A stretch of DNA of 64,000 nt from Faecalibacterium sp. UBA1762 (lineage in GTDB: Bacteria > Bacillota > Clostridia > Oscillospirales > Ruminococcaceae), in NCBI GenBank assembly GCA_002314755.1, contig DCHC01000016.1, positions 238-64,237 of the forward strand, written 5' to 3'. The notes beneath the pieces were generated by a model, which saw only the letters and a program-made list of their open reading frames with translations, had not been told where the DNA came from and searched no databases. Below are positions 24,301-32,233 of the stretch, piece by piece. Position numbers and translations under genes: made by a program. The number at the start of each line of letters is the position of its first letter. Within the stretch, counting starts at the first letter, position 1.

Positions 24301-24328
24301 TTGAAAAGCCACCGGACTGTGTTATAAT
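24301..24328 (+). promoter_or_regulatory. Promoter of the TIM-barrel gene unit
   Basis: TTGAAA (24301-24306) and TATAAT (24323-24328) are 16 bases apart, upstream of the ATG at 24411 and divergent from the promoter at 24231-24259. Confidence 0.6.
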
Positions 24329-24410
24329 TGGGACGAAAACACCGTCCGACGCGCTGCACCGCAGCGCGGGTCTGGGTGCGGAATTCGGAAGAAGAAAGGA
24401 ATAAACGACC

Positions 24411-25685
24411 ATGGAACACAAGCCTCTTAACCGCCATGCGCTGGGCAACCCCCACCGCCTGTGGAAACAAAACAATTTTGTCCTGTCCACCTTTTCCGTC
24501 AACTGCAGCAACATGCGGGACGGCCTGGAAAACCTGGCAGACGCCGGCTTTAATATGGTCGAGCTGGGCTGGGTCTCCCATGAACACGCCGAAGAGGCGC
24601 TGCAGCTTTGTGAAGAGCTGGATTTAAAGCTGCTGTATCAGGATTTTACTCTGTTTGGCGGTATGCAGGAGCATCATATTGAACGCCACTCCTCCCCGGC
24701 GGAGATTCGCGCCGTGGTCGACCATGTGCGGCCCTATAAAACCTGCGCCGGTTTTTACGCCTGGGATGAGCCCTACCGCCCGGAGGAGACCGCCGAGACC
24801 CGCCGCCTGCTGGATCTGTTCCAGGCAGAATCCCCCGAACGGATGCCTTTTTCGGTGGCTATCCCCAGCTATAACCTGCTGTACCGCTGGGATAACGGTC
24901 TGTTCCAGGATTATCTGACCCGCTTTTGTGACCAGGTGGATCCCCCGGTGCTATCTTTGGATTACTACCCCTTTGGCATGGCGGATGTCTACACCGACGA
25001 AAAGCAGCTGGATGATTCGCTGATGTGGTGTGACCTTGGCCTGATGCGTGCACTCTGCGCCCGGCGGAAGCTGCCCCTATGGTTCTACTACCAGGGTGTC
25101 AACCTCTACAAATACAGCCATTTCGAGTTCCCCATGGTGCGGGTCAGCATGTATGCCGCCGCGATGTACGGCGCCAAGGGTCTGCAGCAGTACACTGCAG
25201 TGGGCTCCGTCATTGACAAGGACGGACAAAAGGATCTTTTCTTTGATGACCAGAAGCAGATTCATCGGGAGTTTGCCAAGCTGGGGAACACCCTGATGGC
25301 GCTGCATAGCGAATATGTTTTTCACTCGGACGATCTGCTGCCCGGCTGCCCGTATTTGGACGGACTGTCAGATGTTTTAAGCTGCAGTAAGGTTTTGACC
25401 GGCAAGCTGGAGCCCCGTGTCTCGGTGGGTGAGCTGGCCGATGATTACGGAAACACCTATCTTTTGCCGCTGAACCGGGATATCACCCTGGACCGCACCG
25501 TCACCCTGCAGCTGCAAAAGCCCATGCGGATATATCTGGTCAGCAAGGAGACCGGTCGCCAGCAGCTGCTGTGCGAAGCGACCGAAAACCTTGCACTGGA
25601 GCTGACAAAGGGTGATGGCGCGCTGCTGCGGGTACAGGACGCTGCCGAGCAGCCCTTTACCCTGGAGTACCGTCTGGAAAAATAG
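24411..25685 (+). CDS. TIM-barrel glycosidase-like protein, uncharacterised
   Basis: A 424-residue protein not assigned to a named family. The sequence alternates beta strands and helices as in a TIM barrel: FNMVELGWVSHEHAEEAL, LDLKLLYQDF, CAGFYAWDEPYRPEE, VLSLDYYPFG and KLPLWFYYQGVN. The acidic pair in YAWDEP is a position where related clan-A enzymes carry a catalytic Glu. The last about 100 residues form a beta-sandwich like the C-terminal domain of many glycosidases (YLLPLNRDITLDRTVTLQL). No signal peptide. It is followed by a small DMT-type transporter gene and a deaminase gene in the same direction. Function remains open. Confidence 0.65.
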   Translation: MEHKPLNRHALGNPHRLWKQNNFVLSTFSVNCSNMRDGLENLADAGFNMVELGWVSHEHAEEALQLCEELDLKLLYQDFTLFGGMQEHHIERHSSPAEIRAVVDHVRPYKTCAGFYAWDEPYRPEETAETRRLLDLFQAESPERMPFSVAIPSYNLLYRWDNGLFQDYLTRFCDQVDPPVLSLDYYPFGMADVYTDEKQLDDSLMWCDLGLMRALCARRKLPLWFYYQGVNLYKYSHFEFPMVRVSMYAAAMYGAKGLQQYTAVGSVIDKDGQKDLFFDDQKQIHREFAKLGNTLMALHSEYVFHSDDLLPGCPYLDGLSDVLSCSKVLTGKLEPRVSVGELADDYGNTYLLPLNRDITLDRTVTLQLQKPMRIYLVSKETGRQQLLCEATENLALELTKGDGALLRVQDAAEQPFTLEYRLEK

Positions 25686-25725
25686 CTCCCGGCAGCTTTT
25701 GCTCTTTTTGTCTTTCCGCAAACCG

Positions 25726-25759
25726 AAGCCGGTTTCCCTCTTTTCAGGGAGATCGGCTT
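25726..25759 (+). other. Intercistronic hairpin
   Basis: An imperfect inverted repeat (AAGCCG..TTCCCT with AGGGAG..CGGCTT, about 12 paired bases) lies between the TIM-barrel gene and the EamA-domain gene. No T-run follows, so it is more likely an mRNA-stability or processing element than a terminator. Confidence 0.35.
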
Positions 25760-25797
25760 GGTGTTGCAACACTTTTTTCAGTAAAGGACTTTTTCTT

Positions 25798-26211
25798 ATG
25801 TGGTTTATTTTCGCATTGCTTTCCGCTGTTTTTGCAGCGCTTACCTCAATTTTGGCAAAGGTCGGCATTGACGGGGTCAACAGCAATCTGGCCACCGCCG
25901 TCAAGACGGTGGTGGTTTTGGCCATGGCCTGGGGGATGGTCTTTCTCACCGGAACCCAAAACGGCATAACGGATATCAGCAAAAAAAGCTGGCTGTTTTT
26001 AATTTTATCCGGCCTTGCCACCGGCGCCTCCTGGCTATGCTACTACCGGGCGCTGCAAATCGGCGAAGCATCCAAGGTGGTGCCTGTGGATAAGCTGAGC
26101 GTCGTGATTACCCTGGTTCTAGCCTTTACATTTCTCCACGAAAAGTTCTCGCCCAAATCGGTCATCGGCTGTGTTCTGATCGCGGCAGGCACGCTGGTGA
26201 TGGTGCTTTAA
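25798..26211 (+). CDS. Single EamA-domain (DMT superfamily) membrane protein
   Basis: A 137-residue membrane protein with about five hydrophobic segments, equal to one EamA repeat. Most family members carry two repeats; the half-size form probably works as a dimer. Recognisable pieces are FAALTSILAKVGI at the start, LATGASWLCYYRALQIGEASKVVPVDKLS in the middle and VIGCVLIAAGTLVMVL at the end. Length and ending match the known 140-residue class, so it is not a truncation. The ATG follows AAAGGA. Substrate unknown. Confidence 0.85.
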   Translation: MWFIFALLSAVFAALTSILAKVGIDGVNSNLATAVKTVVVLAMAWGMVFLTGTQNGITDISKKSWLFLILSGLATGASWLCYYRALQIGEASKVVPVDKLSVVITLVLAFTFLHEKFSPKSVIGCVLIAAGTLVMVL

Positions 26212-26243
26212 TCTTTTTGAAACACGGAGAAGGGAGACCGAGG

Positions 26244-26636
26244 ATGGACAAAAATTGGACCGAGCTTTATAACGCTGCCAGGGCGGTGCTGCACGACCGG
26301 AAGATCTCCTCTGAGATATCTGCCGGCGGGGTCGCTGCTGCGGTGCAATCCGGCTCCGGCAAAATATATGTGGGGGTCTGCGTGGATACCGCCTGTACCC
26401 TTGGCATCTGTGCTGAGCGCAATGCCATGTTCAACATGATCACCAACGGCGAAAATGAGGTCAAACGGGTGGTTGCGGTCATGGGCAACGGCAGGGCAGG
26501 TGCCCCCTGCGGCGCCTGCCGGGAATTTATGGTACAGCTGATGCCGGAGCATTACCGGGAGATTGAGATCCTGTTGGATTATGAAGACGAAAAAATCGTC
26601 CGGCTGGAGGATCTGACCCCCCACTGGTGGATCTGA
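26244..26636 (+). CDS. Cytidine/blasticidin deaminase-like protein
   Basis: A 130-residue zinc-dependent deaminase of the cytidine deaminase superfamily. Zinc ligands are Cys56, Cys89 and Cys92, in ICAERN and PCGACR, with Glu58 as the proton-shuttling residue. The single-domain length fits tetrameric cytidine or blasticidin-S-type deaminases. The substrate strand SGKIYVGVCVDTACTLG departs from classical cytidine deaminases, so the natural substrate may differ. The ATG at 26244 is preferred over a TTG at 26217. The gene is 32 bases after the EamA-domain gene. Confidence 0.87.
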   Translation: MDKNWTELYNAARAVLHDRKISSEISAGGVAAAVQSGSGKIYVGVCVDTACTLGICAERNAMFNMITNGENEVKRVVAVMGNGRAGAPCGACREFMVQLMPEHYREIEILLDYEDEKIVRLEDLTPHWWI

Positions 26637-26718
26637 CTGTACCCCTGTTGCAACTGCCGCAGGGTCGTTAAGCTATCCCCCACCTGCGGTTGTAAAGCTG
26701 TCGGCTGCGTATACAAAA

Positions 26719-26761
26719 GGACGACATTCCCTTTTTGCCGGGCATGCCGTCCGCTTTTTTT
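26719..26761 (+). terminator. Rho-independent terminator
   Basis: GGACGACAT (26719-26727) pairs, with one mismatch, with ATGCCGTCC (26744-26752); a seven-T run follows. Confidence 0.6.
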
Positions 26762-26782
26762 CTATCCTGTTTTTCTCCCTGC

Positions 26783-28237
26783 TTATTTCCAGTCCACCGT
26801 GCCCACATTCTGCATCTCGCAGTTCAGCTGATCCATTGCGGTGATCCGCTTGCCGTTAACAAACAGCCCGTCCACCGTGATATCCGTGATGGGGGCGGTG
26901 TCGGATTCCGAAATAAAATGCACCGTGGGCATGGGCAGCCCCTCGTCCAACTGCACCTGAATGTTCCGGTAGGTGATGGCATGGCACTGACCGTAATTTG
27001 CATCACGCTCATCCGCAATGGTAATATAATCATACCCCTGCGCAAATTTAGAGTTGCGAATGCGCAGCAAATGCGCCATATGCCCCGGCTGCCCCTCGTA
27101 GATGTCCTCCGGGCTTGCCTGCAGCTTATTTGTCATACTGTCGGCGTTATACTCCACCCGGATATCCCGGTACAGAATATCGTGGATATCCGCATAGTTG
27201 CCGTTGGATATCGCCAATGCGCCGGTGTCGTTGTGGATCAGATCGCAATCAATAAATGAGATATTGCAATATTCGATGGCAGAGGTTTCCAGGCCAAGCT
27301 CCAGCGTTTTACCCCAGCCGCACCACAGCACGCAATGTTCTACCCGGATATCCCGGCAGGCAGTGTGGTTGTAGATGGCCTTGACCACAATGGTATCGTC
27401 AAAGCTGCGGACAAAGCAGTTTTGCAGCAACACCCGGGAGGTGTTGGTCAAATCGATTCCATCGGTGTTGTACCGCCACTGACCCACAATTTTGATCCCG
27501 TCGATCACCACATCCTCGCTGTCATACAGAGCCAACACCCAGTTGGCACTGTTTTGCAGTACAACCCCTTCGATCCGCAGCTTACGCATATTGTACATGC
27601 GCAGGTTTCCCTTGCTGTGTCCCTCGTAGCAGGCCTCATCCAGCCGTTCCTCGCCGCTGTCATCCAGCACACCGCCGCCGAAAATATGTACATTTTCGGC
27701 GTCCCTGGCGTAGACGGCGGTAAAGACGATCGCCTCCGGATCCAGATACACGCTATCACCGCTGTGCAGGGTCAGTAGGGTGGGAAAATGCACGCCCGGA
27801 CCGAAATAAAAGGTGGCGTTTTCCTTTTCCGGCCAGGTCTGGGGCGTGTCAAAAAAGATATGCAGCGCGTTGTGCTCTCCGTTTGGCTCCAGCACATAGC
27901 TGCCGTTTTGGGTCAGGGTAAAGGTCAGGGTATCCCCCTGCTGTACCGGCTGCACCTGCTTGGAAAGCGGACGCAAGACGGCCTTTTGGATGGGTAGCAG
28001 GCATTTGACGGTCACGGTGACCGCCTCGTCGCCGTAAATGCGGATCCAGCCCGCCTCCTCCGTTTGGTTAACGGAACGCTGATAGCCCGGCCACACCTGA
28101 TTAAAGGGTACAGCGGAAACCCGGCAGCTGTGTACATCGCAGGGCTGCCCATTTACCGTGACGGTGTACAGGGGGCAGCAGTAGCTCAAGCCCAACCGCG
28201 GATCCGGATGGGCAGGTACCTTAGGCAAATAAATCAT
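26783..28237 (-). CDS. GH28-like (polygalacturonase-fold) glycoside hydrolase, second copy
   Basis: A 484-residue paralogue of the protein at 7946-9325. The same N-terminal beta domain (CRVSAVPFNQVWPGYQR) is followed by a right-handed beta-helix. The acidic motifs are NTDGID at residues 257-262, which is close to the classical GH28 NTD, and SFDD at 278-281. The classical GHG/RIK pair is not evident. No signal peptide. It is the last gene of the unit that starts at 34180. The substrate is probably a uronic-acid or rhamnose-containing oligosaccharide, judged only from the fold and the neighbourhood. Confidence 0.83.
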   Translation of the reverse strand: MIYLPKVPAHPDPRLGLSYCCPLYTVTVNGQPCDVHSCRVSAVPFNQVWPGYQRSVNQTEEAGWIRIYGDEAVTVTVKCLLPIQKAVLRPLSKQVQPVQQGDTLTFTLTQNGSYVLEPNGEHNALHIFFDTPQTWPEKENATFYFGPGVHFPTLLTLHSGDSVYLDPEAIVFTAVYARDAENVHIFGGGVLDDSGEERLDEACYEGHSKGNLRMYNMRKLRIEGVVLQNSANWVLALYDSEDVVIDGIKIVGQWRYNTDGIDLTNTSRVLLQNCFVRSFDDTIVVKAIYNHTACRDIRVEHCVLWCGWGKTLELGLETSAIEYCNISFIDCDLIHNDTGALAISNGNYADIHDILYRDIRVEYNADSMTNKLQASPEDIYEGQPGHMAHLLRIRNSKFAQGYDYITIADERDANYGQCHAITYRNIQVQLDEGLPMPTVHFISESDTAPITDITVDGLFVNGKRITAMDQLNCEMQNVGTVDWK

Positions 28238-28336
28238 CTTGTTAACCCTTTCTTTTTCTGTTCTTTTTTACGCAGCGCAAGGTTGCCGTGCCGACTGTTA
28301 TGTCGGCATTTTACGGCATACCGCCCGACTGCTTTT

Positions 28337-29506
28337 TTATTCGCACTCGCCGTAACCGGCCATGACATCCCGCTCAAATTCCAGCGCGGTGGGCGCCAGC
28401 GAGCCGCCCCCCGAGCGCAGGTTGGACATATATACCGCCACCGTATTTTTCAGCGGATCCACCCAGAAATGGGTGCCAAACGCGCCGCTCCAACCGTAGG
28501 AGCCGGGACTTCTGGGCTGCTCCGGTGCTTTTTGCTCCGGACATACCCGCATAGAAAGCCCCCAGCAGTTATACCGGTCCAGACCGGCAAAATGCTCCGG
28601 CAGCTGAGGGGTCGCCATCTGATTGACCGTCTCCGGCTTGAGAATGCGCCGGCCGTGATAGCTGCCGCCATTCAGGTACATCAGAGCAAAATGGCTGTAG
28701 TCCTCCAGGGTGGAGAACAGCCCTGCGCCGCCGCCGGGAAAGCCTGCCGGAAACCCAATGCAGCCGTTGTCCGCCGATAGCTTTTCCGGGTAAAGTATGC
28801 CGTTCCGGGCATCCACAAACGCCATCTCCCGCCCCTGTTGGGCCGGGGTCGGATCATAGGTGGTATCCGGCATATCCAGCGGGTCAAACAACTCCTTTTG
28901 AATAAACTCTTTATAGGGCATGTCCGCGCTCAGCTCCACCAGATGGGCAAGAATATCCCACCCTACGCTTGCGGAGTAAGACTGGCTTTGCCCGGGCTGA
29001 AAATCCAACAGGGAACGGGCGTATTTTACGCAGACGCTCTTTAGCGTATCTCCCTCCCGGGGGCAAATATCCTCCCATTGGGTTTCGACACTGACGCCGC
29101 TGCCGATTCCGCTAGAATGGGTCAGCAGCATACGCAGCGTAATCCGGCTTTCCGCCGGTCGGCTGGCGTAAATTTTGCCGTCCGGGGTGGTAAATGCCAC
29201 CTCCATTTTTTCATAGGCGGGCAGCCATTTACAAATCGGCGCATCCAGCTGCAGCTTGCCCCGTTCTACCTGCAGCATGGTGGCGGCGCCGGTGACCGGC
29301 TTAGTCATAGATGCCAGCCGAAACAGCGTATCCCGTGTCATGGCGATTCCTTTTTCCGGATCCCGGCTGCCAAGACACACATCAACCGCCTGTCTGCCGT
29401 TCACCCAGACGCCGGCTACCATCCCTGCTATCCTTTTTTCGTCCAGTCTCAGTTGATTATGTGCCTCGATCCGCCGCCTTGCCAACGCTGCGTCAAACTG
29501 TTTCAT
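28337..29506 (-). CDS. Serine hydrolase of the beta-lactamase/transpeptidase-like family, copy 1
   Basis: A 389-residue serine hydrolase of the class C beta-lactamase / EstB-type family. The catalytic SxxK motif is SMTK at residues 66-69, with a Tyr-containing second motif YSASVG near residue 177. A late GSYGWSGAFGTHFWVDP block replaces the KTG region, as in family VIII esterases. No signal peptide, so an intracellular esterase or deacylase role is more likely than cell-wall work. Its neighbour at 29625 has the same length and high similarity, which marks a tandem duplication. In a glycan locus, removal of acetyl or feruloyl groups from imported sugars is a fair guess. Confidence 0.85.
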   Translation of the reverse strand: MKQFDAALARRRIEAHNQLRLDEKRIAGMVAGVWVNGRQAVDVCLGSRDPEKGIAMTRDTLFRLASMTKPVTGAATMLQVERGKLQLDAPICKWLPAYEKMEVAFTTPDGKIYASRPAESRITLRMLLTHSSGIGSGVSVETQWEDICPREGDTLKSVCVKYARSLLDFQPGQSQSYSASVGWDILAHLVELSADMPYKEFIQKELFDPLDMPDTTYDPTPAQQGREMAFVDARNGILYPEKLSADNGCIGFPAGFPGGGAGLFSTLEDYSHFALMYLNGGSYHGRRILKPETVNQMATPQLPEHFAGLDRYNCWGLSMRVCPEQKAPEQPRSPGSYGWSGAFGTHFWVDPLKNTVAVYMSNLRSGGGSLAPTALEFERDVMAGYGECE

Positions 29507-29565
29507 CCCGATCTCTCTTTCCTTTTTCTGCAGGTACTCACCGCTTTTAAACGGTTCTCTCTGTT

Positions 29566-29596
29566 ATGAAAAACTACCGGAGCAGGGTTGCTCCGG
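29566..29596 (-). terminator. Terminator or attenuator between the two serine hydrolase genes
   Basis: A perfect 8-bp stem (CCGGAGCA / TGCTCCGG, 29577-29596, loop of four) is followed on the minus strand by TAGTTTTT. It could end part of the transcript after copy 2 and lower expression of copy 1 and the second GH28-like gene. Confidence 0.6.
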
Positions 29597-29624
29597 CAGA
29601 CGGTTTTGGTATGTACCCTACAGC

Positions 29625-30794
29625 TTACTCACACTCACCGTAGCCTGCCATAACATCCCGTTCAAACTCAAATGCGGTTGGTGCGCCTGCACCGCCGCCG
29701 TCAGTCAGGTTGGACATGTATACACCGACGGTGTTCTTTGCACGGTCCACCCAGAAATGGGTACCGTAAGCACCGCTCCAACCAAAGGTTCCGGGGGTCA
29801 GGGGTTGATCCGGCGCCTTCTGCTCCGGGCAGACCCGCATGGAAAGACCCCAGTTGGTGTACCGCCACATGCCGGGGAAATGCTCCGGCAGCTGGGGGGT
29901 CGCCATCTGATCCACCGTCTCTTTTTTCAGCAACTCATAGCCGTTATAAGTACCGTTGTTCAGATACATCAAGGCAAAATGGCTGTAATCCTCCAGGGTG
30001 GAGAACAAACCTGCGCCGCCGCCGGGGAAGCCTGCCGCCGTCACATGGAACCCGTTGACGGCGGAAACCTGGATGGGTACCAGCTTACCGTCCCGGGCGT
30101 CCACAAAAGCCATCTCCCGTGCCTGCTGGGCAGGGGTCGGGTCATAGGTGGTATCCACCATATCCAACGGCTCAAAAATCTCTTTCCGGATAAAATCCTT
30201 GTAAGGCATATCCGCGCTCAGCTCTACCAGTGCAGCCAGGGTATCCATGCCCCAGCAGGCACTGTACAGCTGACTTTCGCCGGGCTGGAAATCCAGCAGG
30301 GACCGCGCATATCCGTTGACGGCACTTTGCAGGGACTGACCGTCCTTGGGTTTAAACTCGTTCCATTGGCTCACACTGCTGGCGCCGGTACCCAGCCCGC
30401 TGGAATGTGTCAGCAGCATACGGGGGGTAATCTGCTTATTGGCGGGACGGGTCGCCAGAATTTTGCCTTCGGGGGTGGAGTAAGCAACCTCCATTTTTTC
30501 AAAGGCGGGAATCCATTTGCTGATAGGGGTGTCCAGCTCCAGCTTACCGCGCTGCACCTGCAGCATGGTGGCTGCGCCGGTCACGGGCTTGGTCATGGAT
30601 GCCATACGAAACAGGGTTTCCCTGCTTATCGCAATCCCTTTTTCCGGGTCACGGCTGCCCAGGCACACATCCACCGCCTGCTTGCCGTTTACCCATACGC
30701 CTGCCACCACACCTGCCAGAATCTTTTCATCCAGACGTTTTTGAATATGCTGTTCCATCCGCTGTTTTGTCAGCACTGCATCAAACTGCTTCAT
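29625..30794 (-). CDS. Serine hydrolase of the beta-lactamase/transpeptidase-like family, copy 2
   Basis: A 389-residue paralogue of the protein at 28337-29506, with the same SMTK motif at 66-69. The second motif reads YSACWG instead of YSASVG, and residues around 115-165 and 250-260 differ most, so the substrate pockets have probably diverged. The terminal block GTFGWSGAYGTHFWVD is shared. No signal peptide. A ribosome binding site GAGGA precedes the ATG, and a strong leader hairpin (30822-30866) lies upstream. Confidence 0.85.
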   Translation of the reverse strand: MKQFDAVLTKQRMEQHIQKRLDEKILAGVVAGVWVNGKQAVDVCLGSRDPEKGIAISRETLFRMASMTKPVTGAATMLQVQRGKLELDTPISKWIPAFEKMEVAYSTPEGKILATRPANKQITPRMLLTHSSGLGTGASSVSQWNEFKPKDGQSLQSAVNGYARSLLDFQPGESQLYSACWGMDTLAALVELSADMPYKDFIRKEIFEPLDMVDTTYDPTPAQQAREMAFVDARDGKLVPIQVSAVNGFHVTAAGFPGGGAGLFSTLEDYSHFALMYLNNGTYNGYELLKKETVDQMATPQLPEHFPGMWRYTNWGLSMRVCPEQKAPDQPLTPGTFGWSGAYGTHFWVDRAKNTVGVYMSNLTDGGGAGAPTAFEFERDVMAGYGECE

Positions 30795-30821
30795 ATTTTG
30801 TATCCTCTTTTTATTTTTGTG

Positions 30822-30866
30822 CAGGAATATCCTTCGGTAACCGACTGTGTCTACCCGATATTCCTG
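30822..30866 (-). other. Hairpin in the leader of the second serine hydrolase gene
   Basis: A perfect 10-bp inverted repeat (30822-30831 and 30857-30866) with an additional GGTA/TACC pairing inside the loop stands between the MFS stop and the serine hydrolase start at 30794. It has no T-run, so an mRNA-stability or translational role is more likely than termination. Confidence 0.45.
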
Positions 30867-30904
30867 TCGTTTAAACGGTTATTTACCCTAAGCGGGTCAG
30901 GAAA

Positions 30905-32218
30905 TTATTCCACCCGGGGCAGCTTGGCAATGACTCTGCGCACATACAGCAGCAACCAAACCACGCCCACCGCGCTGATAATGCTTAACAGCTGCTGCCC
31001 ATACAGCGGGAAACCCAATAGAGTGTTCGCGTTTTTTTGTACCGCGGCAAGCACCCAGCCGCCCAGCAACGAACCGCTGAAACCCGCTATTCCGCCCATG
31101 GCGGCATACACACCCATGGCTCCCATCCGGTCGGATGCCGGAATATACTGAAAAACCACATTCAGCATACTGCTGTTGAGGGTTGCCTGGGAGACAGCGT
31201 AGATGACCACGTACAGCAGATAGGGGACTTTGCCCACGGCAGGGGTGCAAAACATCATACACAGATACGATGTCGCCGCGATGAGAAAACCCAGCTGCAG
31301 CGACATCGCAAACCCGTGACGGTCGGCATACCGCCCCAACGGCCGGGAAAAGGCGGCTCTGGCCAGACCTGCGCCGATGCTGCCCAGCGCGATAAAGGTC
31401 ACCGTGCAGCCCATATCCCCCACCATAAATACATTGTAGTAGGCGTTGCTGAAGCAGGCAAAGAGGTTCCACACCGCCACCACGACCAGCAGCTTGCGGA
31501 AGGTCGGATTGCCTAAATTGGTCTTCAGCGTTGCCCGCAGGGTAGCGGTACGCTGCAGATCCTGCAGCATTTGGGGTGCGTCCCGGGTAAACAGCAGTGC
31601 CACCGTGTGCAAAAGCATCAGCGCAAAGATCAGACAGGCGCAGATCTTCAATCCGGTCTCGCTTTTGCCGATATCGGTAAAATGATCTATCACCCGACTT
31701 AATATGTAGTTGTACAGTATGCCGGTAACCAGAAAGGTCATCTCTTTACGGGCGGTAAAGCTGCCCCGCTGACCCGGATCCACAAAAGAGTTCAGCCAGC
31801 TGTATTTGGCAGTATTGACAATGGATGCCATGCTGGTCCCCAGCAGATAGATCACCGCGAACAGCACCACCTGTACGGTGACAGGCAGCCGTAAAAAGGG
31901 TAGCAGATACAAACAGGCATACAAGGACTGCTGCACACACTGAATACCCAATATTGTGTTGCGTATGCTGCGCCGCTTTGCCATAAAGCTGGCGGTATAG
32001 ACCTCAATGGTACAGGAAAGATAGGCAATGGAGCTGATAATACCGGTCAGGGAATCTGACACACCCATCCGCTTGATCAGCAGGGTAAAGAACGCGCCGG
32101 ATATGGTGATGCTGATAAAATACTCAAATGCCGCCTCAAACAGATAGGCCTTTCTTGTGGTTGTCCCTGGGTCTTTTTCCTGCAGGCTGGTTGATTTGTC
32201 ATTTATAGCTACGGACAC
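30905..32218 (-). CDS. MFS transporter, second
   Basis: A 437-residue membrane protein with about twelve hydrophobic segments. It belongs to the major facilitator superfamily, with the family-like loop SRPLGRYADRHGF between helices 8 and 9. The protein begins with a hydrophilic 20-residue tail. The start is a GTG, six bases after GGAGG. It is 15 bases downstream of the large glycosidase-like gene and so is probably its co-expressed importer. Substrate unknown. Confidence 0.82.
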   Translation of the reverse strand: MSVAINDKSTSLQEKDPGTTTRKAYLFEAAFEYFISITISGAFFTLLIKRMGVSDSLTGIISSIAYLSCTIEVYTASFMAKRRSIRNTILGIQCVQQSLYACLYLLPFLRLPVTVQVVLFAVIYLLGTSMASIVNTAKYSWLNSFVDPGQRGSFTARKEMTFLVTGILYNYILSRVIDHFTDIGKSETGLKICACLIFALMLLHTVALLFTRDAPQMLQDLQRTATLRATLKTNLGNPTFRKLLVVVAVWNLFACFSNAYYNVFMVGDMGCTVTFIALGSIGAGLARAAFSRPLGRYADRHGFAMSLQLGFLIAATSYLCMMFCTPAVGKVPYLLYVVIYAVSQATLNSSMLNVVFQYIPASDRMGAMGVYAAMGGIAGFSGSLLGGWVLAAVQKNANTLLGFPLYGQQLLSIISAVGVVWLLLYVRRVIAKLPRVE

Positions 32219-32233
32219 AGAAAACCTCCGACA

